A stretch of 64,000 nt of DNA from ZC4RG30 sp039932715 (GTDB lineage: Bacteria; Pseudomonadota; Gammaproteobacteria; Steroidobacterales; Steroidobacteraceae), in contig JBDTPN010000007.1 of NCBI GenBank assembly GCA_039932715.1, positions 43,958 through 107,957 of the forward strand, written 5' to 3'. The notes below the pieces were generated by a model. The model ran no database searches. It had not been told where the DNA came from and saw only the letters and a program-made list of their open reading frames with translations. Position 1 is the stretch's first letter, and the number at the start of each line of letters is the position of its first letter. Both the position numbers and the translations under genes were made by a program. Shown here in pieces: positions 44,656 to 53,382 of the stretch.

Positions 44656-46135
44656 GTGCCTGCTTCCTTTGGGCGGACGCCGGCGGGGCCTGCTTGGCCG
44701 CAACGCTGCTGGCACGCAGCGGCATGCGGATGCGGAAGTGCGCGCCGGGCCATTCGCCGTCGACAATTTCGATCTGGCCATGATGGGCAATCACGAACTC
44801 CATCACCACCGAAAGCCCGATACCGGTCCCCTTTACGTGTCCGCCTGGTGCCTTGCCCGTGTAGAACGCTTCGAACACCTGCTTACGCTCATCCACCGGA
44901 ACTCCCGGTCCGCCGTCGCCGACCTCGAGTATCAGTTCGTTGCCAGTGGCACGGGCCCGAATGTGGATGGTGCCGGCACGCGGCGTGTACTTGATGGCGT
45001 TGGAAAGCAGGTTTTCGAGTATCAACCGCACCTTGCCGCGGTCTGCCTCCACGGTAAGGTCCTCGACATTGACTTCCAGGCGCACGCGTTGCGAGAGCAG
45101 GGCCAGCTGCTGGTTTTCGATGATCTGCTTGACCAGGGGTCGCAGCCGGAACTCGCTGATCTCCAGGCCCACGCTGCTTGCCTGCCAGGCGCTGAAGCTC
45201 AGCAGGTTTTCGATCATGCGCTGCAGTCGCAGCCCATTGTCGTGCAGGATCGCCATCACTTCGCGTTGCCCGCTCTGCAGGTTGCCCACGGCGCCATCCA
45301 TCATCAGTTCAGTGCCCTCACGGATGTTTGCCAGGGGTGTCTTGAGCTCGTGGGACATGTGACGCAGGAAGCGGTTGCGTTCCTGTGCCAGGTCTAGCAG
45401 GCGCACGCGCAACCATTCCAGCTGGCGGCCAAGTTTCGCAAGGTCCACCGGGCCCTGCACTTCAATCGGACGAAACAGGGCGCCGCTGCCCAGTTCACTG
45501 ATGGCGCGGTCAATCTGACGCAGCGGGCGGCCGACGCGCAACGAGAAAACCAGCGTCGTGACTATGGTAAGGGGAATCAGCAGTGCGAAGACGAGGAACA
45601 GCTGACGCTGCGCCTGCTGGGTGCGTTCGCGCAGCGCATTGACCTCTTCATCGATCTGCGTGTTGGTCTGCGCGGAAATTTCCCCGGCCACCTTCTGCAT
45701 GCGTGCGAAATCCTCCAGCAGCCGTTCGAAGTCCGGAGGGGTGGTCTGGGCATTGAGCATGCGAGCACGCATGTTGGTGCGCAGCTCGGTGAATGTGTGC
45801 AGGGTGTCGTGCGCCGGCTCAAAGCGAAGTTGCTGGTCAAGGCGGGTTTCGATTTCCTGCAGGCGGCTGTCCTGTGTCGCGTAGGTCTGGATGAGCTTTG
45901 GATCACCCAGCAGCTGATAAAGGCGCACCTGGCGTTCCAGGGGCAGCGATTGCGCAAACAGTTCCTGCGTCAGGCGCGTGGCCGTCACTCCTTCGGCCAC
46001 GATGCGCTCACTTGTTTCGGCAAGTCGTCGCATCTGCAAACCGGCGGTCACCAGGCCGGCTACCAATGGCAATGCAATGATCGCCAGCCCCAGCAGGACC
46101 AGGCCGCTCAGCGATCTTGGACGGGGGAAATTCAT
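44645..46135 (-). CDS. glrK: Sensor histidine kinase GlrK (QseE-like)
   Basis: A 496-residue membrane kinase: helix 1 (LSGLVLLGLAIIALPLVAGLVTAG), a helical periplasmic domain, helix 2 (QLFLVFALLIPLTIVTTLVF), HAMP, then HisKA with phospho-His in HMSHELKTPLANIREG. The HATPase domain shows LILENLLSNAIKYTPRAG, VGDGGPGVP and VKGTGIGLSVVMEF. All catalytic boxes are intact. It is the partner of the downstream GlrR. Its stop overlaps the lipoprotein start by 11 bases. In E. coli this system controls glmY small RNA. Confidence 0.93.
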   Translation of the reverse strand: MNFPRPRSLSGLVLLGLAIIALPLVAGLVTAGLQMRRLAETSERIVAEGVTATRLTQELFAQSLPLERQVRLYQLLGDPKLIQTYATQDSRLQEIETRLDQQLRFEPAHDTLHTFTELRTNMRARMLNAQTTPPDFERLLEDFARMQKVAGEISAQTNTQIDEEVNALRERTQQAQRQLFLVFALLIPLTIVTTLVFSLRVGRPLRQIDRAISELGSGALFRPIEVQGPVDLAKLGRQLEWLRVRLLDLAQERNRFLRHMSHELKTPLANIREGTELMMDGAVGNLQSGQREVMAILHDNGLRLQRMIENLLSFSAWQASSVGLEISEFRLRPLVKQIIENQQLALLSQRVRLEVNVEDLTVEADRGKVRLILENLLSNAIKYTPRAGTIHIRARATGNELILEVGDGGPGVPVDERKQVFEAFYTGKAPGGHVKGTGIGLSVVMEFVIAHHGQIEIVDGEWPGAHFRIRMPLRASSVAAKQAPPASAQRKQAHAA

Positions 46136-46198
46136 GCGCGCGATTCTAGGTAGTTGTGATGCGCATGTCTGTACCTGTCGCCCATTGGCTACGCGGGG

Positions 46199-47188
46199 CT
46201 ACCAGGGTTCCCGCAGCAGCTTCTCTTCCCAGCGCAGTGAGCTGGTCACGATTCCATCCAGATCGTCCAGTTGGGGCTGCCAGCCGAGCACCGAGCGGAT
46301 GCGGTCGGCCTTGGCCACCAGTGTGGGCGGGTCGCCTGCGCGGCGGGGCATTTCCTGCACATTGAGCGGGCGTCCGCTGACGCGCTCAACGCTGCGCAAA
46401 ACCTCGCGCACGCTGTAGCCGTGCCCATAACCACAATTGAGGGTTTCCGAAGGGCCGCCGGCCGCCAGGTAATCCACTGCAGACAGATGGGCGCGGGCAA
46501 GGTCATCGACGTGAATGTAGTCGCGCACGCCAGTGCCGTCGGGCGTTGCATAGTCGGTGCCGAAGACATGGAGGCGTTCGCGTTTGCCCACACTGGCCTC
46601 GCAGGCGACCTTGACCAGCAGCGTCGCCTTGCGCGTGGACTGGCCGATGCGTTGTTTGGGATCAGAACCGGCGACGTTGAAATAGCGCAGCACGACATAG
46701 CGCAGTGCTGACGCCGCGCCCGTGTCGCGCAGCATCCATTCGGACATCAGTTTGGACGTGCCATAGGGGTTGATCGGGGACAGTGCGTCGTCTTCCGCGG
46801 CCAGTCCGCCGGCCGGGATGCCATACACCGCTGCGGTGGAAGAAAACACGAAGTTGCTGACGCCATGACGCAGGCAAGTGGCCAGCAGTGCGCGGGTCTG
46901 GCAGGTGTTGTTGCCATAATACTTGAGGGGGTCGCTGACCGATTCCGGAACGATGGTGTGCGCGGCAAAGTGAATCACCGTGCGTGCCTGGTATTCCTCC
47001 AGCACACGACCTACCAGCGCGGCGTCACCCACGTCGCCGACGATGAGCGAAACGTCGCCCACTGCCTGGCGGAAACCGGTGGACAGGTTATCGATGACGA
47101 CAACCTTCTCGCCGCGGTCGCGCAGCTGCTGTACCGTGTGGCTGCCGATATACCCTGCGCCGCCAGTTACCAGAATTGATCCGCCCAA
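46199..47188 (-). CDS. galE: UDP-glucose 4-epimerase
   Basis: A 329-residue extended short-chain dehydrogenase/reductase: LVTGGAGYIGSHTVQQL (NAD+), HFAAHTIVPESV, catalytic FSSTAAVYG and INPYGTSKLMSE (Tyr-x-x-x-Lys), then RYFNVAGSD and GVRDYIHVDDLA. It interconverts UDP-glucose and UDP-galactose. The start is TTG 47188; the earlier frame overlaps the divergent kinase gene. GGGG lies about 8 bases upstream. About 60 bases separate it from glrK upstream on the same DNA region but with unclear shared control. Confidence 0.95.
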   Translation of the reverse strand: MGGSILVTGGAGYIGSHTVQQLRDRGEKVVVIDNLSTGFRQAVGDVSLIVGDVGDAALVGRVLEEYQARTVIHFAAHTIVPESVSDPLKYYGNNTCQTRALLATCLRHGVSNFVFSSTAAVYGIPAGGLAAEDDALSPINPYGTSKLMSEWMLRDTGAASALRYVVLRYFNVAGSDPKQRIGQSTRKATLLVKVACEASVGKRERLHVFGTDYATPDGTGVRDYIHVDDLARAHLSAVDYLAAGGPSETLNCGYGHGYSVREVLRSVERVSGRPLNVQEMPRRAGDPPTLVAKADRIRSVLGWQPQLDDLDGIVTSSLRWEEKLLREPW

Positions 47189-47228
47189 GAGAATATCCCC
47201 GAGTTCACGGCGCAACCGCCAGCATCCC

Positions 47229-48272
47229 ATGATACCCGTGCGCCCTGATGCGGCTGTGACTCCGTTCGCGGGCCTCGGACCGGAGCTGGTGCTGGCCGCG
47301 GTGGCGGCCGTGGGCCTTGAGCCGGATGGGCGCCTGATGGCGCTCAATAGCTATGAGAATCGGGTCTATCGGATAGGCGTGGAACCGCTACCGGACGTGG
47401 ATGCGCCTCCGCATGTAATGACCGATGCCGTCGTCATCAAGTTCTATCGCCCAGAGAGGTGGAACGACGCGCAGATCCGCGAGGAGCACTCCTTTGCCGC
47501 CGAGCTGGTCACTGCCGAACTGCAGGTGGCAGCGCCCTGGTGCAAGGATGGCGAGTCACTGCACCGGATCGAGGGATTCCGCTACTCGGTGTTCCAGTGC
47601 TGGCGCGGTTCGGCCCCGGAACTGGACGCGCCGGAGCATCGGGTCATGCTGGGCCGTTCGTTGGGTCGCCTGCATGCCATCGGTCGCCGCCAGCCGTTTC
47701 GCACGCGCGGCCGCGTCGCCGACTGGGAATGCGGTGAGCGGGCGCGCCGCGAAATCCTGCGCCTCGGACTGGTCCCCGATAACCTGGTGGGGAATTACGC
47801 GGCGGTTTCCCAGCGTCTGGTGGCGGCGGTCTGTGCAACATGGGATGCCGCAGGTCCCATGCGCGGCCTGCGCCTGCATGGTGACTGTCACCTGGGCAAT
47901 GTGCTGTGGAACACGCACGGACCGGTATTCGTTGATCTCGACGATTGCCTGACTGGTCCTGCAGTACAGGACCTGTGGATGATGTGTTCCGGTACGCCCG
48001 CGCAGCGACAGCGCGAGTGGACACAGCTGCTCGAAGGGTATGCGCAGTTCGCCGAATTCGATCACGCCGAATTGCTACTGGTCGAACCCCTGCGTGCGGT
48101 GCGCATGTTGAATCACGCGGCCTGGCTGGCCGCACGGTGGGCCGATCCGGCTTTTCCCAAGGCGTTTCCCTGGTTCGCGGACGCGCGATACTGGGAGCGA
48201 CATATCACTGAGTTGCAGGAACAGCTGGAAGCGGTAGAAGATCCCCCGCAGCTGCGTATTTCAGGGAGTTGA
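47229..48272 (+). CDS. srkA: SrkA/YihE-type stress-response kinase
   Basis: A 347-residue aminoglycoside-phosphotransferase-like kinase. Markers: NSYENRVYRIG, VVIKFYRPERWNDAQIREEH (Lys), catalytic Brenner motif LRLHGDCHLGNVLW and VFVDLDDCLTGPAVQDLWMM. SrkA (YihE) protects E. coli and other bacteria during envelope stress. ATG 47229 fits; the upstream frame overlaps galE on the other strand. Followed after 4 bases by a lipoprotein gene. Confidence 0.9.
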   Translation: MIPVRPDAAVTPFAGLGPELVLAAVAAVGLEPDGRLMALNSYENRVYRIGVEPLPDVDAPPHVMTDAVVIKFYRPERWNDAQIREEHSFAAELVTAELQVAAPWCKDGESLHRIEGFRYSVFQCWRGSAPELDAPEHRVMLGRSLGRLHAIGRRQPFRTRGRVADWECGERARREILRLGLVPDNLVGNYAAVSQRLVAAVCATWDAAGPMRGLRLHGDCHLGNVLWNTHGPVFVDLDDCLTGPAVQDLWMMCSGTPAQRQREWTQLLEGYAQFAEFDHAELLLVEPLRAVRMLNHAAWLAARWADPAFPKAFPWFADARYWERHITELQEQLEAVEDPPQLRISGS

Positions 48273-48276
48273 ATAC

Positions 48277-48840
48277 ATGAACACTCGAATGCTGCTGTCT
48301 GCTGTCTGCCTGCTGGTGCTGGCCGCATGCAGTCGCGAACCCAAGGTCGCTCCACCGGCGGCGCCAGGTGCGAGCACGGCAACCGGTGCGCCGGGCGCTG
48401 CCCCTGCAGCACCCGTGAACACAGTGGCCGCGGTACGCGAGGGACCGGGAGACGCTGCGATCAAGGTGCGTTTCCTGCTCGAGAAGCCGATGGTGGTGGG
48501 GCAGGAAGGCCAGCTGCGCCTGGACTTCAGCAGCTATATATCCGGAGCCGTTACCGTGGACGTGAAGTTCGATGGTGACCAGATCCGCTTGCAGCCGGGC
48601 GCCGAAGTAACTTCCGTTTCCCTGCCACATTCCGGTGAGGAGGTCAGCCACACGTTGACGCTGACGCCGCTGGTAGGGCTGTCAGAGCTCAAGGTGCATG
48701 TGACGATCGCGGGCGAAGAGGGCGGCCCGGAGGCCACTTACGTGGTGCCGGTTCTCGCCGACAAGCCTGGCGTTGCAGGCAAACCGACTCTTTCAGACAA
48801 AGCCGGTCCAGCGGGCGAAGCCAATCACGCCAATCCATAG
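48277..48840 (+). CDS. Lipoprotein, family unknown
   Basis: A 187-residue protein with a clear lipoprotein signal (MNTRMLLSAVCLLVLAAC), a Pro/Ala linker (about 25-50) and a beta-rich domain (RFLLEKPMVVGQEGQLRLDF, VDVKFDGDQIRL, LTPLVGLSELKVHVTI). The fold resembles an immunoglobulin-like domain, but I do not recognise the family. It is 4 bases after srkA, so probably co-transcribed. The last 48 bases overlap the convergent membrane protein gene. Confidence 0.8.
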   Translation: MNTRMLLSAVCLLVLAACSREPKVAPPAAPGASTATGAPGAAPAAPVNTVAAVREGPGDAAIKVRFLLEKPMVVGQEGQLRLDFSSYISGAVTVDVKFDGDQIRLQPGAEVTSVSLPHSGEEVSHTLTLTPLVGLSELKVHVTIAGEEGGPEATYVVPVLADKPGVAGKPTLSDKAGPAGEANHANP

Positions 48841-49269
48841 CGTGATCGAAGTCAGGCCGGCCAGGCGTGCGGCGGGTGGGGGCCGGCCAGTATCCCAGGC
48901 GGCGACACTGCGAAAAGTCACGAACTGGAAATAGAGCATGTTGATGCCGGCCAGCACCAGCAGGCACATCTTCACCAGGTACGGCGTGTTGTGGATATAG
49001 CTTGTGGCATTGGCCGAGAACATCAGCCCGCCAGTAATTGCGGAGCAAATGAATGCACCCCAGGTCCAGGACAACAGACGTTCGGAAAAATACGAGAATG
49101 GAACATGTGTCGAGATCATGCCGGTGAGCCGAGAGTCCACGATGAGGATGGTGCCGGCGACCACCGCCATGCACAGCACATGCAGTGACTCGACGTAAGG
49201 AAACCAGTCCTCGCTGACCAAGACGGCCAGCGGTGTTGCCTGCAGCCATTCGAAGAATTGTGGATTCAT
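48793..49269 (-). CDS. DUF6644-like small membrane protein A
   Basis: A 158-residue membrane protein with four predicted helices (VESLHVLCMAVVAGTILIVD, WGAFICSAITGGLMFSA, YLVKMCLLVLAGINMLYFQ, SITLWIGVIGFARW). Its N-terminus FFEWLQATPLAVLV and the VESLHVLCMAV segment suit DUF6644, a family of unknown function. It lies 12 bases downstream of a paralogous gene. Overlaps the lipoprotein gene by 48 bases tail to tail. Confidence 0.78.
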   Translation of the reverse strand: MNPQFFEWLQATPLAVLVSEDWFPYVESLHVLCMAVVAGTILIVDSRLTGMISTHVPFSYFSERLLSWTWGAFICSAITGGLMFSANATSYIHNTPYLVKMCLLVLAGINMLYFQFVTFRSVAAWDTGRPPPAARLAGLTSITLWIGVIGFARWTGFV

Positions 49270-49281
49270 CTGGACGGAACC

Positions 49282-49761
49282 TCAGTAAGACTCGACATAA
49301 GCGATGAATCGGCCGGCAAAGATGATGCCGATCCACAACAGCATCCCGAATGCGGCGACTGCTATATGCAGTGCCGATGGGCGAACCTGTTGGCGGCGCG
49401 ACACCCGGGCCAGCCACAATGTTATGCAGATCACCAATGCCAACATCGTCATCTTGGCGTAGAAGACAGGGTTGGTGATGGTGCGGCCCGGTTCGGCGGT
49501 AATCAGCAGCAGGCCGGAGACCAGCAGTATCAGCAGCAGGACCCAGATTGCACTAATGAAGCGCTGCGCCACGACCGGCAGAGTTTCTGAAGTCAGGCCG
49601 TAACCTGCGACGCGCAGGAAGACAATCAGCGCCGAGGAAAACAGGATGGCGATGCCCAGCAGGTGCACGGTCTGAATGCCGGGGATGGCCCACGAAGTGA
49701 CCTGAATGGCCTGGCTGAACGGCGTTGCGGACAGCCAGTCGCTGAATGCGTGGAGATTCAC
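49282..49761 (-). CDS. DUF6644-like small membrane protein B
   Basis: A 159-residue four-helix membrane protein, paralogous to its downstream neighbour: FSDWLSATPFSQAIQ, IQTVHLLGIAILFSSALIVFL, FISAIWVLLLILLVSGLLLI, MLLWIGIIFAGRFIAYVE. The pair is likely co-expressed and may form a heterodimer (inference). No active-site motif apparent. A His in each second helix (VHLL / LHVL) is conserved between the two and might bind a metal or heme, which is speculation. Confidence 0.78.
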   Translation of the reverse strand: MNLHAFSDWLSATPFSQAIQVTSWAIPGIQTVHLLGIAILFSSALIVFLRVAGYGLTSETLPVVAQRFISAIWVLLLILLVSGLLLITAEPGRTITNPVFYAKMTMLALVICITLWLARVSRRQQVRPSALHIAVAAFGMLLWIGIIFAGRFIAYVESY

Positions 49762-49844
49762 GGATACGCCCCCGAAATTTTGGATGGCACAATTATGGCG
49801 GGCGAGTATAGGCCGGCCGCTGATGGCGAGTCGAGCGCCTCGGG

Positions 49845-50468
49845 CTACTGGCCCAATCCTCCATTGCGCCGTGTGACACCTGCCAGCACCAGATCCAGCA
49901 GCCGGTCAATGAAAAGCCTGTCGATTTTCATGTGGCTGACCAGCAGGCGGTGGAAGATGGGGCCCCACAGCGCCTCTACCAGTACTTCAAGGTCTGCATC
50001 GGCCATGATCTCACCCATGGCCTGGGCGCGCTCTAGCGTGGCCAGTGCGGCAAGCCGCCTTGGCGCGACGAAATCCGAGCGCAGGCGCCGACTGGTTTCC
50101 AGATCTGCCTGGCCCAGCGCAACCAGTTCCCGCAACAGCTGGCCAACGCGGCCACGATAGACCGATGCGGTGGCATGGACCTGGCGGCGCAGATCCGCAA
50201 TGGCAGAATCAGAAGTGCGCGCCGCGTCCAGCCGCGGCACAACTGCGACCAGGAATGCCTCGATGGCCAGCGTGCCCTTGTGATGCCACCACCGGTAGAT
50301 GGTGGCCTTGCCTGCGCCGGCGCGTGCGGCGACGCCTTCGACGGTGAAACCGTTGACGCCCCGTTCACGTAACAATTGATAGGCGGCCTTGAGAATTGCG
50401 GAACGCGAGGCCGCCGACCGTGGTCGACCCGGAGTGCGTTTGGCAGGCGATTTGCGAGTGACGGCCAT
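49845..50468 (-). CDS. TetR/AcrR family transcriptional regulator
   Basis: A 207-residue regulator with an N-terminal helix-turn-helix: GRPRSAASRSAILKAAYQLL, then GFTVEGVAARAGAGKATIYRWWHHKGTLA, the TetR signature. The C-terminal ligand domain resembles TetR_C_11-like sequences (LVEALWGPIFHRLLV). Start ATG 50468. It is divergent from the TIR-TPR gene across 50 bases, with AGGGCCCT (50471) and GTTAAC (50481) palindromes as candidate operators. It could repress that gene, itself, or the DUF6644-like pair downstream. Confidence 0.9.
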   Translation of the reverse strand: MAVTRKSPAKRTPGRPRSAASRSAILKAAYQLLRERGVNGFTVEGVAARAGAGKATIYRWWHHKGTLAIEAFLVAVVPRLDAARTSDSAIADLRRQVHATASVYRGRVGQLLRELVALGQADLETSRRLRSDFVAPRRLAALATLERAQAMGEIMADADLEVLVEALWGPIFHRLLVSHMKIDRLFIDRLLDLVLAGVTRRNGGLGQ

Positions 50469-50518
50469 GAAGGGCCCTATGTTAACGTGGCATCTGCTCA
50501 AGCGCGGATTGATTGGCA

Positions 50519-52246
50519 ATGGCAGATATTTTCGTTTCATATTCACGCACCGATAAAGTGCGAGTCGCCCCGTTGGTCGCGGCGCTGGAAGCGCAGGGCT
50601 GGTCAGTGTGGTGGGACCCGGAAATCACCCCCGGTGACGAGTTCGATGCGCTTATCGGTGCCGAGCTGGAATCCGCGCGGGCAGTGGTGGTGGTGTGGAG
50701 CCCTGCCTCTGTGGATTCCCGCTGGGTCAAGGGCGAAGCGCGGGATGCGGCCGACCGCGGCGTACTGGTTCCGGTTCGTTTCGAGAACGCGCGGTTACCC
50801 ATCGATGTGCGAGCCATCCACACCACGGAGCTCGACAGCTGGGGCGGGAGTCGGGACAGCGCCGCGTTCAAGGCGCTGTGTGCCGCGCTCGAGGCGAAAA
50901 TGAAACTGTCGATTGGCAAGGCTGCCATCGACATGGAAAGGAACAAGCGCTCCGCGGTGTCCATCTGCGTGCTGCCCTTCGCCAACATGAGCGGCGACCC
51001 GGAGCAGGAATATTTCAGTGACGGTATTACCGAGGACATCATCACCGACCTTGGCAAGGTCTCGGCGTTGTCCATCGTATCTCGCGCCACGGCGTTTTCG
51101 TTCAAGGGTTCGTCGGCGGACCTGGCGCAAATCGCGCGACAGACCAAGGCGGCATATGTGCTGGCAGGCAGTGTCCGCAAATCTGGTGCACGGGTAAGAA
51201 TCACCGCGCAGCTGGTCGGCGCAGTGAATGACTCGCAGGTCTGGGGAGAGCGATTTGATCGTGACCTCAATGACATCTTCGCGCTGCAGGACGAGATTTC
51301 GAAAGCCATAGTGACGGCGTTGAAGCTGACGCTGCTGCCGGCGGAGAAACAAGCGCTTGAGCAGCGCGGCACTACCAACCCCGAGGCTTACAAGCTCTAC
51401 CTGATGGCACGCCAGTTCTGGCTGCTGGACAACGAACGCAACAATGAGATCGTGGTGCGGATCTGTCGCCGCGTGGTGGAGATCGATCCCGAATATGCAC
51501 AGGGGTGGGCCACTTTGGCCCTGGCCCAGTGGAACATGTTCTGGCAAGGAGATTCCGGTGATTATGGGGAGCATGCCGCCAGCACCGCGCTGCGCATCGA
51601 ACCCAATCTGTCCGATTCACACTCGGCCATGGCTGCGGTGTATCGCAACAAGGGGCAATTCGCCGAGGGACTGCTCGAATGCCAGCGCGCAATGAAACTG
51701 GATCCCAGCACCTACATCGGGCATCGCATTGCCGGTTTGTGTTGCCTGGGCCTGCGGCGCTACGACGAAGCCATTGCCTATTTTGAATTCGCGGCGTCGG
51801 CGATGGAATCGGACTTCACGGCGTCGACCTTCATCTCACAGTGCTACAAGGCCAAGGGTGATCTGGACCGCATGCGCGGCTCCACGCTGCGGGCCATGGA
51901 CCGTATCGAAAAGATCGTGATGGCCGACCCTGGCCACAGTCGCGCTATCGGCATGGGCGTGGCCATGCTGGCGGACCTGGGTGAGAAGGAACGCGCCAGG
52001 GAATGGGCGACCAGGGCCCGGCTTGTGGAACCCGACGCAGTCAATCTGCAATACAACCTGGCCTGTGCAATGTCCGCGCTGGGGGAAAACAGCCTGGCGC
52101 TGGAGGCGCTCGAAGGCATTGCTGCAAAACTCTCGCCAGGCATGGTCAGTTGGCTCGAGGCGGATACCGACCTGGATCCGGTACGCGAAGAGCCGCGTTT
52201 CATCGCCATGCTGGAAGAAGTGAAAGCGCGATTCGCTAAGGCCTGA
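50519..52246 (+). CDS. TIR domain protein with TolB/FlgO-like and TPR regions
   Basis: A 575-residue protein. Residues 1-140 form a TIR domain (ADIFVSYSRTDK, WWDPEITPGDEF, VVVVWSPASVDSRWVKGEA), with Glu73 at the position of the NAD-cleaving catalytic Glu. Residues about 155-290 match the FlgO/TolB-like region often fused to adenylate cyclases (VLPFANMSGDPEQEYFSDGI). The rest is tetratricopeptide repeats (EYAQGWATLALAQWNMF onward). No membrane segment. Such proteins are thought to signal; role is unknown here. Start ATG 50519; ribosome site weak. Divergent from a TetR gene. Confidence 0.9.
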   Translation: MADIFVSYSRTDKVRVAPLVAALEAQGWSVWWDPEITPGDEFDALIGAELESARAVVVVWSPASVDSRWVKGEARDAADRGVLVPVRFENARLPIDVRAIHTTELDSWGGSRDSAAFKALCAALEAKMKLSIGKAAIDMERNKRSAVSICVLPFANMSGDPEQEYFSDGITEDIITDLGKVSALSIVSRATAFSFKGSSADLAQIARQTKAAYVLAGSVRKSGARVRITAQLVGAVNDSQVWGERFDRDLNDIFALQDEISKAIVTALKLTLLPAEKQALEQRGTTNPEAYKLYLMARQFWLLDNERNNEIVVRICRRVVEIDPEYAQGWATLALAQWNMFWQGDSGDYGEHAASTALRIEPNLSDSHSAMAAVYRNKGQFAEGLLECQRAMKLDPSTYIGHRIAGLCCLGLRRYDEAIAYFEFAASAMESDFTASTFISQCYKAKGDLDRMRGSTLRAMDRIEKIVMADPGHSRAIGMGVAMLADLGEKERAREWATRARLVEPDAVNLQYNLACAMSALGENSLALEALEGIAAKLSPGMVSWLEADTDLDPVREEPRFIAMLEEVKARFAKA

Positions 52247-52250
52247 TGCG

Positions 52251-53310
52251 CTAGTTGCCCCTGGGCGCAGGGCCCACGTGTATGCACCACACCTCGCCGG
52301 AGGGATCCGTATCCACGCGCCACCTGGCTACGATTTTCTCGTGCTGCACCAGGTAAGTGTCCGAGCGTACTTGCACCACACCGCCTGTATTTCCTTGCGG
52401 TGACCCCGGCAGGATTTCGCGTTTGACCCAGCCCTGGATCCCTGCGTCGACAACGGGGCGGATCGACAGCACCGGACCCCAGTCATCAATCAAGGCCCGG
52501 ATTTGCGCGGCCGCACCCGAGCGTGACGAGTCCAGGTCGTCAATAATTTTTCGAAGCGCCGCATCACCGCCAAGGGGCAGGAAAACTGTTGCCCCTTCGA
52601 CCACTTCATCTCCGACCATCGCATCCACCGGTTCATCACGGATGCGACAGTATTTCTTGTTGTAGACGCTCATGACCAGGTTGATTGGGTGCCACACGCT
52701 CACCGGACGATCATTCTCGAGTGCGGGCTCAAACTTCCACTTGCCTACGGCCCGGATCGCGGCGCTATCAAGGAGCTCGTGGCCACTGCTGCGAAGCAAT
52801 TTGATTTCAGCGACGCGGCCGCGTTCGTCGATACGCGCATTGATCTGCACAACGCCGGCCTCGCCTCGTTGCATCGAGGAAGACGGATACACTGCCGGCA
52901 CTTTCCGGATCAGCCTCACGCCCCGAGTGCCTCCGGACATCGGATCTCCCAGTCCACCGCTATTGGCCGGCCCGGGACGCGTCACCAGTTGGGCCGATGA
53001 GGCTGCCGGGTCGGGGCCAGGGGCGGGTGAATCCAGAGTCTCTATCTCGACCAGCTGAACCACAGGTGTGGGCAGCTTGGCGCGTCACCGGGATCAGCGT
53101 TATTTTCACTGGCGCCGGTGTACCCAGGGGTTGCGGTCGCGGCTGCTCGATGATCCTTGTGAATATGGGTAGGGGCTTCGCGTCCGCATCTGGCGGGCGC
53201 AATGGCGCCCTTGCCATTAACATCCACAGCCAGGCCAGCAGCATGTGGGCCGCCATCACGGCGGTCGCAATCGCGGCGCGGTTCTGGCGGTTGGCCTTCA
53301 ACGTGTACAT
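52251..53310 (-). pseudogene. TonB-like energy transducer with a frameshift
   Basis: Two reading frames together make one TonB-like protein. From ATG 53310 the first frame gives an N-terminal membrane helix (AIATAVMAAHMLLAWLWMLM) and a Pro-rich stretch to about PVKITLIPVTR. The second frame continues as KLPTPVVQLVEIETLDSPAP, with a TonB C-terminal domain (VPAVYPSSSMQRGEAGVVQI, SSGHELLDSAAIRAVGKWKFEPA) and a further C-terminal domain. Removing one base near 53080-53085 (GCGCC) would join them. This may be a sequencing error, phase-variable shift or real loss. The gene faces away from an ABC transporter operon. Confidence 0.78.
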
Positions 53311-53382
53311 GATTGGTTCGTTGCGGTCCGAGAAGGTGAAGTCTCGCAGGCAGCGCGTGGGCGCGCAAACAGGGGAGTTGCT

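Noticed and set aside
53311..53382. A shared operator between the tonB-like and ABC genes
   Set aside because: The space is only about 70 bases and I found no clear inverted repeat or promoter pair.
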